Below are positions 45,232-54,397 of a DNA stretch of 64,000 nucleotides, piece by piece (the stretch's first letter is position 1; each line of letters begins with the position of its first letter). The translations under genes and the position numbers were made by a program. The stretch is from positions 62,001 to 126,000 of the forward strand of contig NZ_NJIG01000009.1 in NCBI RefSeq assembly GCF_002209535.1. Direction: 5' to 3'. Source of the stretch: Achromobacter marplatensis (GTDB lineage Bacteria > Pseudomonadota > Gammaproteobacteria > Burkholderiales > Burkholderiaceae_B). Below the pieces are notes generated by a model. It was given only the letters and a program-made list of their open reading frames with translations, did not search any database and was not told the origin of the DNA.

Positions 45232-46896
45232 GTGTCCCAGAAATTCTTCGAACGCCATCAGCCCCTGCTGGAACAATCCCTGGCGGCCGCCGCGCTGCGC
45301 GGCTACTGGAGCCCGTTTGCCGAATCGCCCAGCCCCCGCAACTATGGCGAGACCGCCAACGACGACGGCCGTGCCGCCTTCGAAGCGCTCAAGGGCAAGC
45401 CGTTCCCGCTGAATCTGCATGACGCCGACGGCACCGTGGGCGGCGAGAAATCCCCCTACGGCTTCGACCTCGGCATCACGTATCCGCACGTGCCCGTCGA
45501 CAAGCTGATCGCCGCCTCCAAGCGCGCCCTGGAAGACTGGCGCCGCGCGGGTCCGCAGGCGTGGGTGGGTGTGTCGCTGGAGATCCTGGCGCGCCTGAAC
45601 AAGCTCAGCTTCGAGATCGCGTACGCGGTCCAGCACACCACCGGCCAGGGCTTCATGATGGCCTTCCAGGCCGGTGGCCCGCACGCGCAGGACCGCGGCT
45701 TCGAGGCCGTGACCTACGCCTGGCAGGAAATGTCGCGCATTCCTGGCGTGGCCATCTGGGAAAAGCCGCAGGGCAAGAATGACCCGATCCGCATGGAAAA
45801 GCAGTTCACCGTCGTGCCGCGCGGCGTCGCGCTGGTGATCGGCTGCTCGACCTTCCCGACCTGGAACGGCTACCCCGGCATGTTCGCCAGCCTGGCCACC
45901 GGCAACACGGTCATCGTGAAGCCGCACCCGGGCGCCATCCTGCCGCTGGCCATCACCGTCAAGGTGGCGCGCGAAGTGCTGCAGGAAGCGGGCTTTGACC
46001 CCGATGTCGTGCTGCTGGCCGCGCACGAGGCCGGCGATGACACCGCCCAGAAGCTGGCGCTGGACCCGGCCGTCAAGATCGTCGACTTCACCGGCAGCAC
46101 CGTCAACGGCGACTGGCTGGAGAACAACGCCCGCCAAGCGCTGGTCTACACCGAGAAGGCCGGCGTCAACCAGGTCATCATCGATTCCACGGACGACCTG
46201 AAGGGCGTGGCGCGCAATCTGGCGTTCTCGCTGGCCCTGTATTCCGGCCAGATGTGCACGGCGCCGCAAAACATCTACGTGCCGCGCGATGGCATCAACA
46301 CCCCGGAAGGCCGCGTCAGCTTCGATGACGTCGCCGCCGCCCTGGGCGTGGCGCTTGAGAAGGTCAGCGCCGACGCCGCGCGCGCCGTTGAACTGACCGG
46401 CGCGATCCAGAACGAAGGCATCGTCGAGCGTATCGAGCGCGCCCGCGCGCTCGGCCTGCCGGTCGTGGCCGACAGCAAGACGCTCGTCCACCCGCAGTTC
46501 GAAAACGCCCGTGTCCGCACGCCGCTGCTGCTGCGCACGGAAGCCGGCAACGCCGCCATCGGCCAGGAATGGTTCGGTCCCATCGCGTTCGTGGTGGCCA
46601 CCGACTCCACCGCACACAGCATCCAGCTGGCGCGCGACAGCGTCATCCAGCACGGCGCGCTGTCCCTGTCCGCCTACACGACGGATGCGCAGGTGGCCGA
46701 GCAGGTGCAGGACGCGGCCGAAGTGTCCGGCGTGTCGCTGTCGCTCAACCTGACGGGCGCAGTGTTCGTCAATCAGACCGCGGCCTTCAGCGACTTCCAT
46801 GGCACCGGCGCCAACCCGGCCGCCAATGCAGCGCTGTCCGACGCGGCATTCGTGTCGAACCGCTTCCGCGTGGTGCAAACCCGCCGTCACGTCTGA
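45232..46896 (+). CDS. paaN: Phenylacetic acid degradation aldehyde dehydrogenase PaaN
   Basis: This 554-residue protein starts at GTG 45232 after TTGGAGAGAC. It is an aldehyde dehydrogenase-superfamily enzyme with the catalytic cysteine in YSGQMCTAPQNIY and the glutamate in VYTEKAGVNQV. It matches the stand-alone PaaN type, which oxidises 3-oxo-5,6-dehydrosuberyl-CoA semialdehyde. Unlike the 681-residue PaaZ of E. coli it lacks the C-terminal MaoC-type oxepin-CoA hydrolase domain, so ring cleavage must come from another protein. Confidence 0.92.
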   Translation: MSQKFFERHQPLLEQSLAAAALRGYWSPFAESPSPRNYGETANDDGRAAFEALKGKPFPLNLHDADGTVGGEKSPYGFDLGITYPHVPVDKLIAASKRALEDWRRAGPQAWVGVSLEILARLNKLSFEIAYAVQHTTGQGFMMAFQAGGPHAQDRGFEAVTYAWQEMSRIPGVAIWEKPQGKNDPIRMEKQFTVVPRGVALVIGCSTFPTWNGYPGMFASLATGNTVIVKPHPGAILPLAITVKVAREVLQEAGFDPDVVLLAAHEAGDDTAQKLALDPAVKIVDFTGSTVNGDWLENNARQALVYTEKAGVNQVIIDSTDDLKGVARNLAFSLALYSGQMCTAPQNIYVPRDGINTPEGRVSFDDVAAALGVALEKVSADAARAVELTGAIQNEGIVERIERARALGLPVVADSKTLVHPQFENARVRTPLLLRTEAGNAAIGQEWFGPIAFVVATDSTAHSIQLARDSVIQHGALSLSAYTTDAQVAEQVQDAAEVSGVSLSLNLTGAVFVNQTAAFSDFHGTGANPAANAALSDAAFVSNRFRVVQTRRHV

Positions 46897-46910
46897 GCAG
46901 GGCGACCCTC

Positions 46911-47699
46911 ATGAGCTATCAGGATATCCAATTCGACCTGTCCAACGGCATTGCGCGTCTGACGCTGAACCGCCCGGACAAGCTGAACAGTTTCACCGCC
47001 AACATGCATGGCGAAGTGGCCGACGCGTTGACGCGCGTTGAAACCGAAGGCGCGCGCGTGCTGGTCCTGACCGGCGCGGGCCGCGGCTTTTGCGCGGGGC
47101 AGGACCTGAGCGAGCGCAAGCCCGCCGAAGACGGCACGCCGCCTGACCTGGGTGAAACCGTCGACAAGTTCTACGGTCCGCTGGTGCGCCGCCTGAACGC
47201 CTTGCCCATGCCTGTCGTGGTGGGCGTGAACGGCGTGGCGGCCGGCGCGGGCGCCAACCTCGCGTTCGCCGGCGATATCGTCATTGCCAAGGCTTCAGCC
47301 AACTTCATCCAGTCGTTCTGCCGCCTGGGGCTGATTCCGGACACGGGCGGCACTTTCGCACTGCCGCGCCTGGTCGGCCGCGCGCGCGCCATGGGCCTGG
47401 CGATGCTGGGCGACAAGCTCAGCGCCAAGCAGGCCGAAGAGTGGGGCCTGATCTGGCAATGCGTGGCGGACGAGGAATTCGACGCCACCCTGGACCGCCT
47501 GGCCAAGCACTTCTCCACGGCGCCCACCAAGGGCCTGGCATTTACCAAGCGGGCCATGCAGGCCAGCCTGGGCAACGACCTGTCCACGCAGCTGGACCTG
47601 GAACGCGACATGATGCGCGAACTGGGTCGCAGCGCGGATTACGCCGAAGGCGTGGCCGCCTTCCTTGGCAAGCGCGAACCGCAATTCAAGGGGCAATGA
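46911..47699 (+). CDS. paaG: Ring 1,2-epoxyphenylacetyl-CoA isomerase (PaaG)
   Basis: This 262-residue crotonase-family protein starts at ATG 46911. LTGAGRGFCAGQDLSER forms the first oxyanion block, GVNGVAAGAGANLAFAGD the second, and FCRLGLIPDTGGTFALPRL carries the catalytic aspartate. It isomerises the ring epoxide to oxepin-CoA. It sits 14 bases after paaN, and its stop touches the start of paaI. Confidence 0.93.
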   Translation: MSYQDIQFDLSNGIARLTLNRPDKLNSFTANMHGEVADALTRVETEGARVLVLTGAGRGFCAGQDLSERKPAEDGTPPDLGETVDKFYGPLVRRLNALPMPVVVGVNGVAAGAGANLAFAGDIVIAKASANFIQSFCRLGLIPDTGGTFALPRLVGRARAMGLAMLGDKLSAKQAEEWGLIWQCVADEEFDATLDRLAKHFSTAPTKGLAFTKRAMQASLGNDLSTQLDLERDMMRELGRSADYAEGVAAFLGKREPQFKGQ

Positions 47700-48169
47700 T
47701 GAACGCGCATGTTCCCGCTGTTGAAGTGCCCGCTGATCCCCAGGAACTGGCTCAGGCCGTCGGCACCGTGATGTACGCAGGTGATGCGGCCTCGCAAGGC
47801 CTGGACATGAAGGTCGAGGAAATGGCGCCGGGCTACGCGCGTCTGACGATGCGCGTGCGCGCCGACATGCTGAACGGGCACAAGACCTGTCACGGCGGCT
47901 TCATTTTCGCCCTGGCCGACAGCGCCTTCGCGTTTTCGTGCAATTCGCGCAATGTCAGCACGGTGGCCTCCGGCTGCACCATCGATTACCTGGCGCCGGG
48001 TTTCGAAGGCGATCTGCTGACTGCGGTGGCCCAGGAGCGTTCCCTGGCTGGCCGCACGGGCGTGTACGACGTGACGGTCACCAACCAGGATGGCCGCAAT
48101 GTCGCGCTGTTCCGCGGGCGCTCTTATCGCATCAAAGGTCAGATCGTCGGCGTTCCCGCCGACGCGTAA
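47699..48169 (+). CDS. paaI: Hydroxyphenylacetyl-CoA thioesterase PaaI
   Basis: This 156-residue hotdog-fold thioesterase has its active-site motif in CHGGFIFALADSAFAFSCNS. Two adjacent ATGs exist (47696 and 47699); I chose the second because the GGGG ribosome-binding site is better spaced (five bases). PaaI releases CoA from dead-end ring-hydroxylated CoA esters and so protects the pathway. It overlaps paaG by one base and is followed by paaK after 107 bases. Confidence 0.92.
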   Translation: MNAHVPAVEVPADPQELAQAVGTVMYAGDAASQGLDMKVEEMAPGYARLTMRVRADMLNGHKTCHGGFIFALADSAFAFSCNSRNVSTVASGCTIDYLAPGFEGDLLTAVAQERSLAGRTGVYDVTVTNQDGRNVALFRGRSYRIKGQIVGVPADA

Positions 48170-48276
48170 GGCAACCTACCAAAGACAAGGCCGCTGGCAG
48201 GGCGGCGGGCGCCCGGGGTTCAGGCCCGCGTCGCCGCCCCGACCGGCGTAGAGAGAATTTCAGGAGAGAGATAACC

Positions 48277-49596
48277 ATGTCCAACACCATGAGCAAGCCG
48301 GGGCTGGACCCCATCGAGCATGCCAGCGAGGATGAGCTTCGCGCGTTGCAGCTGCAGCGTCTGAAGTGGACGCTCAAGCATGCCTACGAGAACGTCGCGC
48401 ACTACAAGAAGGCGTTCGATGACGCGGGCGTGCATCCGGACGATCTGAAGCAGCTGTCCGATATTTCGAAATTCCCCTTCACGACGAAGAAGGAACTGCG
48501 CGATAACTATCCCTTCGGCATGTTCGCCGTTCCGCGTGAACGGATCTCGCGTATCCATGCTTCCAGCGGCACCACGGGCAAGCCGACGGTGGTGGGCTAC
48601 ACCAAGGGCGACCTGGACAACTGGGCCAATCTGGTCGCGCGTTCGATCCGTGCGGCCGGCGGCAAACCCGGCGACACGGTGCACGTGGCCTACGGCTACG
48701 GCTTGTTCACGGGCGGCCTGGGTGCGCATTACGGCGCCGAGCGCCTGGGTTGCACCGTCATCCCGATGTCGGGCGGGCAGACCGAAAAGCAGGTGCAGCT
48801 GATCAGCGATTTCCGTCCGGACATCATCATGGTCACGCCCTCCTATTTCTGCAATATTCTGGAAGAACAGCGTCGCCAGGGCATTGATCCGCGTCAAAGT
48901 TCGCTGCGCATCGGCATCTTCGGCGCCGAGCCGTGGACCGGGCAGATGCGTGCCGATATCGAGACCGAAGCCGGCATCGACGCGGTGGATATCTACGGCC
49001 TGTCCGAAGTGATGGGGCCGGGCGTGGCCAGCGAATGCGTCGAAACCAAGGATGGACCGGTGGTCTGGGAAGACCATTTCTACGCCGAAATCATCAACCC
49101 GGATACGGGCGAGCCCGTGGCCGATGGTGAACCTGGCGAACTGGTGTTCACGTCGCTGACCAAGGAAGCGATGCCCATCATCCGCTACCGCACGCGCGAC
49201 CTGACCCGCCTGTTGCCGCCGACGGCACGCAGCATGCGCCGCATCGGCAAGATCACGGGCCGCAGCGACGACATGCTGATCGTGCGCGGCGTAAACATGT
49301 TCCCGACGCAGGTCGAAGAACTGGTGCTGAAGATTGCCCAGTTGGCGCCGCACTATCAGCTGGTGCTGTCGCGCACGGGCAATATGGACGAGTTGGAGAT
49401 CCTGACCGAAGTGCGCGCCGAGTTCTCGGGCCTGTCGGACGCCGAGCGCAACGATCTGGGCCGCCAGTTGCAGCATGCCGTGAAGACGCACATCGGCGTC
49501 AGCGCGCGCATCCAGGTGTCGGACTCCGGGCATGTGGAACGCACGCTTACCGGCAAGGCACGCCGCGTGATCGACAAGCGGCCGAAAGTGGTCTGA
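48277..49596 (+). CDS. paaK: Phenylacetate-CoA ligase
   Basis: The 439-residue adenylate-forming enzyme starts at ATG 48277 after CAGGAGAGAG. HASSGTTGKPTVVGYT is the ATP-binding P-loop, with IYGLSEVMGPGVASEC and RYRTRDLTR as further AMP-binding motifs. It activates phenylacetate to phenylacetyl-CoA, the substrate of PaaABCE and the inducer that releases PaaX. It is the last gene of the operon; a strong terminator follows 20 bases downstream. Confidence 0.96.
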   Translation: MSNTMSKPGLDPIEHASEDELRALQLQRLKWTLKHAYENVAHYKKAFDDAGVHPDDLKQLSDISKFPFTTKKELRDNYPFGMFAVPRERISRIHASSGTTGKPTVVGYTKGDLDNWANLVARSIRAAGGKPGDTVHVAYGYGLFTGGLGAHYGAERLGCTVIPMSGGQTEKQVQLISDFRPDIIMVTPSYFCNILEEQRRQGIDPRQSSLRIGIFGAEPWTGQMRADIETEAGIDAVDIYGLSEVMGPGVASECVETKDGPVVWEDHFYAEIINPDTGEPVADGEPGELVFTSLTKEAMPIIRYRTRDLTRLLPPTARSMRRIGKITGRSDDMLIVRGVNMFPTQVEELVLKIAQLAPHYQLVLSRTGNMDELEILTEVRAEFSGLSDAERNDLGRQLQHAVKTHIGVSARIQVSDSGHVERTLTGKARRVIDKRPKVV

Positions 49597-49615
49597 TCCC
49601 ACGATCGAAGACAAG

Positions 49616-49643
49616 AAAGGCAGCCCTCGGGCTGCCTTTTTTT
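49616..49643 (+). terminator. Rho-independent terminator after paaK
   Basis: AAAGGCAGCCC pairs with GGGCTGCCTTT, followed by a T-run. It lies between convergent paaK and the MATE gene. Confidence 0.92.
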
Positions 49644-49659
49644 GTTCGCGTTCAGGGCG

Positions 49660-51063
49660 TCACTGCTGCGCCAGGGTCCGTACGATCCGCCGATACCAGA
49701 TGTGCAGCAGAGCGGCGGACAGGGTCAGGCCGACCATCGCCATCAACCACATGCTGCCCGCACCGACGGGGGAACCCGGTACGAGGACGTTGCGGATGCC
49801 ATCCAGGCCGCCCTTGCCGGGGCCGAAACCGAACCACCAGCCGCCCACCAGGCCCACGCCGGCCAGCGCCACCACCTGCAGCAGCAACGGCACGACGGCG
49901 ACCTTGTAGGCGCGCAGGAGGTAGGAGTTGATGCATTGCATGGAGTCGAACAGGTGGAACAGCGGCAGCACGGCCAGTAGGGTCGTGGCGACGGCCGCCA
50001 CGCCGGCGTCATCGGTGTAGGCCGCCAGGATGAGCGGCCGGCCGACCAGCAGCACGGCCGCGGTCAACAGCGCGCCGATCAAGCCCAGCGCCAGCCCGGC
50101 CATGCCCGTGCGGTGTGCATGGGCCAGGTTGCCAGCGCCGATCGCCTGCGCGGTCAGGGCGGCCGTGGCCACGCCTAGCGCCATCGGCATCATGTAGCAC
50201 AGCGCGGCCAGGTTCGACATGATCTGGTGCCCACCGGTCACGAACGTGCCTTCGCGGGCGACCAGCAAGGCCATGAACGTGAAGGCAGACACTTCCACCA
50301 GATACGAGCCGCCCATCGGGATGCCCAGGCGCAGCAGTTCCTTCAGCGTCTTCCAGTCGGGCTTGCCGATCCGCAGCTGGAAGCGGCGGTAGAAGCGGTC
50401 ATGGGTGATCACCCACAGGCCAAGTCCCAGGCTCATCCACGACACCAGCGCGGTCGCCAGGCCGGCGCCGGTGGCGCCCATGGCGGGCAGGCCCAGCTTG
50501 CCGTAGATGAACAGCCAGTTGAAGAAGGCCTTGAAGCCGATGGCCGACAGGTTGATGGCCATGACCAGCTTGGGGCGTGACACCGAAGTGCCCAGCGCAT
50601 AGATGGTGCGGAACACCAGCGCGGCAGGCAGGGCAAGCGCCAGCGCCTGCAGGTAGGAGCCGATCCGCTCCCGCACGGCGGGCGCCACCTCGCCGGACAT
50701 GGATAGCCAGACGTCCGGGAACAGCATCAGGATCGCGCCCACCACGGACAGGCCCAGTGCCAGCCACACGCCCTGGCCCCAGCTGCGGCCGACTTCCAGG
50801 TTGTTGCCGGCGCCATAGTGCTGGGCCAGGATGGGGATCAGGGCGTGGACCACACCCATCAAGCCCACGAAAACGGTGATGTAGATCGAGGCGGACAAGG
50901 CCATTGCGGCCAGGTCGCTGGCGCTGGAGTGGCCCGTCATGGCGGTGTCCAGCACGCCGAACGAGATACCCGCCCATTGGCTGATCAGCACGGGCCAAGC
51001 TTGCCTGGCGATGCCGCGCAGGGTGGCGCCGAAGGACATCGGCGCCGCGTTCACCGAACTCAT
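49660..51063 (-). CDS. MATE-family efflux transporter
   Basis: From ATG 51063 the protein has 467 residues; an upstream in-frame extension to 51210 overlaps the preceding gene and looks non-coding (Arg-rich). Twelve membrane helices in two halves (about residues 15-220 and 250-460) and conserved MATE blocks (ISFGVLDTAMTGHSSASDLAA; YLVEVSAFTFMALLVARE) place it in the NorM-like group. It exports cationic drugs in exchange for sodium or protons; the substrate is unknown. Its start overlaps the stop of the upstream gene (ATGA), so the pair is translationally coupled. Confidence 0.88.
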   Translation of the reverse strand: MSSVNAAPMSFGATLRGIARQAWPVLISQWAGISFGVLDTAMTGHSSASDLAAMALSASIYITVFVGLMGVVHALIPILAQHYGAGNNLEVGRSWGQGVWLALGLSVVGAILMLFPDVWLSMSGEVAPAVRERIGSYLQALALALPAALVFRTIYALGTSVSRPKLVMAINLSAIGFKAFFNWLFIYGKLGLPAMGATGAGLATALVSWMSLGLGLWVITHDRFYRRFQLRIGKPDWKTLKELLRLGIPMGGSYLVEVSAFTFMALLVAREGTFVTGGHQIMSNLAALCYMMPMALGVATAALTAQAIGAGNLAHAHRTGMAGLALGLIGALLTAAVLLVGRPLILAAYTDDAGVAAVATTLLAVLPLFHLFDSMQCINSYLLRAYKVAVVPLLLQVVALAGVGLVGGWWFGFGPGKGGLDGIRNVLVPGSPVGAGSMWLMAMVGLTLSAALLHIWYRRIVRTLAQQ

Positions 51064-52790
51064 CGGTTGGCGCCGACCCGAAGCAGGCGGAATACTTCCT
51101 GCCGATCGGCGCGGCGGCCGCCCTGCCACAGCACGTCGGCGCCGTCGCTGTACGCGGCGGTGTTGTCGCGCAGGCTCTGGTTGCTGGTCTGCTGCAGAAT
51201 CAACGTGCACTTCGCGTCGAACGTGAAGGTCAGGTTATTGAAGATCAGGAACGAGGCGCGCTGGCCGCTGCCCAGGCTCAAGCCGCGGACGCATTCGCCT
51301 GGGCGCATGTGCTGCGCCAGCGCCTGGGCTAGTTGGCCTGAGACGGTGCGGTAGCTGCGGGCGTAGTCCACGGCGGGTTGCCACAGCAGCACCAGCAGGA
51401 TCCACGTCACGGTCAGTCCGCCGGCCGACAGCACGGTGCCGCGCCACATGGCTTGCGGACGAACGCGCAGGCGCCAGACCACCAGCGCGATCCAGGCCAC
51501 CGTGAAGATGACTGCCAGCGTAAAGGCGGTCCACGAAATCACGGGTTCATAGCCGGTCGTCTGGCGGGCGATGTTGCGGGAAATCTGGGCCGGCCAGTTG
51601 AAATGCAGCGCCACCCAGCCCAGCCAGGCGGTGGCGGCCGTCAGCGAAAAGCACATGACGGCGAACCAGTCCAGCGTGTTGACGACGCCACGGCGCAGGG
51701 TCGGCAGCGAGAACGCGCCCAGCACGGCGCACGGCACCGCCAGCAGGACGTATTCGGAATCGGTGGCCTCTTCCAGGCCGAACAGCACCAGGGCCGAGCA
51801 CGCCAACAGCATCAGCGGCAGCCAGATATGGGGGGCATAGATCCATGCGCGCCAGCGCCAGACGGCTAGCAGCGCCAGCGGCCAGGTCGGCCACAGATAC
51901 CAGGGCAGGTCGCGCAGCGTGCGGCCCATATCGTGCCAGGACGGCCAGGCAAAGGACGCCAGGTTCCAAGTCTTCCAGTTGCGGATCCAGTACTGGCTGC
52001 TTTCGCTGGCCGGAATCCACCAGGCCAGGATCAGCGCCACCGTCACCAGCGTGGCCCAAGGCAGCCAGCGTTTGCGCTTCCACAATTGGCTGCGGGGGTA
52101 GAAAGCCAGCAGGGCGCCGATCATGATGGGCGTCGCACCCACCCAGCCACGGGTCAGGAAGCTGGCCGCCAGGGCGATTCCCAACGTGGTGGTGCCGGAC
52201 ACCGGGCGGTCGACGCTGCGCGCCAGCGAATAGAAGGCCAGCGCCTGGCACGCCATGATGGCGGGCACGACAGTGGTCTCGTGGGTGCGTTGCAGGATGC
52301 CTACGGTGGCCAGCAGCAGCAGCAGGGCCGCGTCCGCCAGCATGCGGCCGTAGTCGCGCGGGGCGGGTTCGCCGCCGAAGGGCAGGGCAAGCGGTTGGGC
52401 TTCCGAGCGGCGGCCCAGCAGGTAAGTGCCGTACCAGACGCTCATCGCGGTGATGCCGAACCACAACAGGTTAGGCAGGCGTCCGGCGGTGATGTCGCCC
52501 ACGAAGGGGCCAAACAGCCAGATGCTGGCCGCGCCCACCCAGGTGATCAGCGGGCCTTCTTCGGCGTGCGCCAGCAGTCCCACTTGCGGCAGCAACCAGG
52601 TGATGCCGCCTTCGCGGATCGCCGTGATCATGGTCGCCAATCCGACCGCATCGTCCGTTTTCCACGGGTCGCGCATGAACAGGCCGGCCACGATATAGGC
52701 CAGCGACAAGCCCAGTAGAATCAATCTGGGGAGCTTTGCGGTGGCCACGGACGTGAGCCGGGCCGGAGTGGAAAGAGAAAGTGGGGACAC
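51060..52790 (-). CDS. ArnT/PMT-like (GT39 family) membrane glycosyltransferase-like protein
   Basis: This 576-residue protein has about 11-12 membrane helices. DPWKTDDAVGLATMITAI in the first periplasmic loop resembles the acidic catalytic loop of family-39 glycosyltransferases such as ArnT. EEGPLITWVGAASIWLFGPF and a C-terminal periplasmic region (about 480-576) fit the fold. It may transfer a lipid-linked sugar to an envelope acceptor; which one is unknown. The start is uncertain: GTG 52790 lies downstream of the rpmE2 terminator and is favoured, and GTG 52748 is an alternative. Neither has a good ribosome-binding site. It overlaps the MATE gene. Confidence 0.72.
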   Translation of the reverse strand: MSPLSLSTPARLTSVATAKLPRLILLGLSLAYIVAGLFMRDPWKTDDAVGLATMITAIREGGITWLLPQVGLLAHAEEGPLITWVGAASIWLFGPFVGDITAGRLPNLLWFGITAMSVWYGTYLLGRRSEAQPLALPFGGEPAPRDYGRMLADAALLLLLATVGILQRTHETTVVPAIMACQALAFYSLARSVDRPVSGTTTLGIALAASFLTRGWVGATPIMIGALLAFYPRSQLWKRKRWLPWATLVTVALILAWWIPASESSQYWIRNWKTWNLASFAWPSWHDMGRTLRDLPWYLWPTWPLALLAVWRWRAWIYAPHIWLPLMLLACSALVLFGLEEATDSEYVLLAVPCAVLGAFSLPTLRRGVVNTLDWFAVMCFSLTAATAWLGWVALHFNWPAQISRNIARQTTGYEPVISWTAFTLAVIFTVAWIALVVWRLRVRPQAMWRGTVLSAGGLTVTWILLVLLWQPAVDYARSYRTVSGQLAQALAQHMRPGECVRGLSLGSGQRASFLIFNNLTFTFDAKCTLILQQTSNQSLRDNTAAYSDGADVLWQGGRRADRQEVFRLLRVGANR

Positions 52791-52857
52791 GGGCGTTAAT
52801 GTAACCGAGTGGTCTGGTTGCGCCAGCCCCCAGCGCGTAACAAGCCGGCTAGGGGGG

Positions 52858-52887
52858 AAAAAAAAGCAGCCCGGAGGCTGCCTTTTT
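52858..52887 (-). terminator. Rho-independent terminator after rpmE2
   Basis: On the minus strand GCAGCC pairs with GGCTGC around a 4-base loop, followed by an eight-T run (A-run 52858-52865 on plus). Confidence 0.85.
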
Positions 52888-52914
52888 GCTGTGACTCCCG
52901 CGGGAGCGACAGGA

Positions 52915-53181
52915 TCAGGAAGCGGACTTGACCGTGCCAGCCGTACGGGCGAAGCGGGCGCGGAACTTTTCCACACGGCCGGTTTCGACGATACGCGTTT
53001 GGGCGCCCGTGTAGAACGGGTGCGATTCGGAGGTCACGTCGCACTTGAAGAGCGGGTACGTCTTGCCGTCGATTTCGACGGTTTCGCGCGTGTGCACGGT
53101 CGAACGGGTGATGAACTTGTTGCCCGTTTGCAGATCGGCGAAAACGACATCGCGGTATTCGGGGTGAATGCCTTCTTTCAT
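52915..53181 (-). CDS. rpmE2: 50S ribosomal protein L31, type B
   Basis: This 88-residue protein starts with [20 protein letters not shown] and contains [29 protein letters not shown]. It has the type B layout without the CxxC zinc ligands of type A L31, so it works without zinc. AGGAAAG lies upstream of the ATG. The leader back to the promoter is about 120 bases and holds repeats. Type B genes are often repressed by Zur, but I see no Zur-like box here. Confidence 0.94.
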   Translation of the reverse strand: MKEGIHPEYRDVVFADLQTGNKFITRSTVHTRETVEIDGKTYPLFKCDVTSESHPFYTGAQTRIVETGRVEKFRARFARTAGTVKSAS

Positions 53182-53194
53182 GGTGCTTTCCTAG

Positions 53195-53275
53195 GACTCG
53201 CGAGGAGTCTTTCTCAAAGTTGTAGGGTCGCCAGCCAGACCACGAAAACCGTTCACACAGAACGTCTACGCGAGG
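53195..53275 (-). repeat. Near-repeats and small hairpin in the rpmE2 leader
   Basis: On the minus strand AGAGTCCTCGCG occurs near 53271 and AGACTCCTCGCG near 53206. The second copy also forms GACTC-GCGAG-GAGTC. Their role, such as L31 autoregulation, is unknown. Confidence 0.45.
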
Positions 53276-53307
53276 ACTCTAGCCACGTATCCAAAAAGTA
53301 ACCCCAA

Positions 53308-53316
53308 ATTCTAGCA
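53308..53316 (-). promoter_or_regulatory. Extended -10 promoter for rpmE2
   Basis: TGCTAGAAT on the minus strand fits TGnTATAAT; the transcript would start about 120 bases before the rpmE2 ATG. No clear -35 is visible. Confidence 0.5.
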
Positions 53317-53342
53317 TGGGAAATTCCAGATGCGCCAGCGCC

Positions 53343-53371
53343 CGAAGGCGGCCGGGCGTGGCCCGCCTTCG
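53343..53371 (-). terminator. Possible terminator hairpin after kynA
   Basis: CGAAGGCGG and CCGCCTTCG form a 9-base stem 25 bases beyond the kynA stop. There is no T-run on the minus strand. Confidence 0.35.
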
Positions 53372-53395
53372 TCACTCCATAAGGGGACAGATTCC

Positions 53396-54244
53396 TCAGA
53401 GTTCGGTGCGCAGCTTCCATATTTCGGGAAACAGCACCACGTCCAGCATCCTTCGCAGGTAATCGACGCCGGAGGTGCCGCCGGTGCCGCGCTTGAAGCC
53501 GATGACCCGTTCGACCGTCGTGACGTGGCGGAATCGCCACAGGCGGAACGCGTCTTCCAGGTCGGTCAGCTTTTCACCCAACTGATACAGGTCCCAGTAG
53601 CGGTCGGTGTCACGGTAGACGGTCAGCCAGGCGGCTTCGACGCCTTCCGAGGACTCGTAGGGCTGCGTCCAGTCTCGCTCCAGGCGGTCGGCCGGCACGG
53701 CCACGCCGTGGCGGGCCAGCAGGCGCAGCGCCTCGTCATACAGCGAAGGGGCCTCGTAGGCGGTGCGTACCTGCGCCAGCAGGTCTTCGCGGTGCGCGTG
53801 CGGCTTGAGCATGGCCGCGTTCTTGTTGCCCAGCAGGAATTCCACCTGGCGGTACTGGTAGCTCTGAAAGCCGCTGGAACGGGCCAGATACGGACGCAGC
53901 GCGGAATACTCGGGCGGCGTCATGGTAGCCAGCACGTCCCAGGCGTGCACCAGCTGCTCCATGATCTTGCTGACGCGCGCCAGCATCTTGAAGGCGGGCT
54001 GCAGCCGGTCGGCGGCCACATTGGCGATGGCGGCACGCAACTCGTGCAGCATCAGCTTCATCCAGAGTTCGCTGGTCTGGTGCTGGATGATGAACAGCAT
54101 CTCGTTGTGCTCGGGCGACAGCGGATGCTGCGCGCCCAGCAATTCGTCCAGATGCAGGTAGTCGCCATAGGTCATGTCGCGCGCGAAATCCAGCTGCGCC
54201 TTTTCCTCGTGGACGATGTCTTCGGGGCGGTGCGGGCAGCTCAT
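53396..54244 (-). CDS. kynA: Tryptophan 2,3-dioxygenase
   Basis: This 282-residue protein has all-helical TDO signatures: [42 protein letters not shown] (substrate pocket) and [24 protein letters not shown], which contains the heme-ligand histidine. It oxidises tryptophan to N-formylkynurenine, the substrate of KynB encoded upstream on the same strand. The ATG at 54244 follows a GGAGGC-type ribosome-binding site. kynB lies 153 bases upstream with no kynU between. Confidence 0.95.
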   Translation of the reverse strand: MSCPHRPEDIVHEEKAQLDFARDMTYGDYLHLDELLGAQHPLSPEHNEMLFIIQHQTSELWMKLMLHELRAAIANVAADRLQPAFKMLARVSKIMEQLVHAWDVLATMTPPEYSALRPYLARSSGFQSYQYRQVEFLLGNKNAAMLKPHAHREDLLAQVRTAYEAPSLYDEALRLLARHGVAVPADRLERDWTQPYESSEGVEAAWLTVYRDTDRYWDLYQLGEKLTDLEDAFRLWRFRHVTTVERVIGFKRGTGGTSGVDYLRRMLDVVLFPEIWKLRTEL

Positions 54245-54397
54245 GCTTGGCCTCCGTGGCAGGGCGGGGCAGCACGGCGGGCGGATGCGGGTAACGCGCG
54301 CCAGCTGGGCGCGTAGGGGGGAACGATTCTCATGGTCGAGCCTAGTCGAAAACGGGCAGCCAGGGCAGGCCGGCCGCCCAGTGGCCAGCGGACCAGC

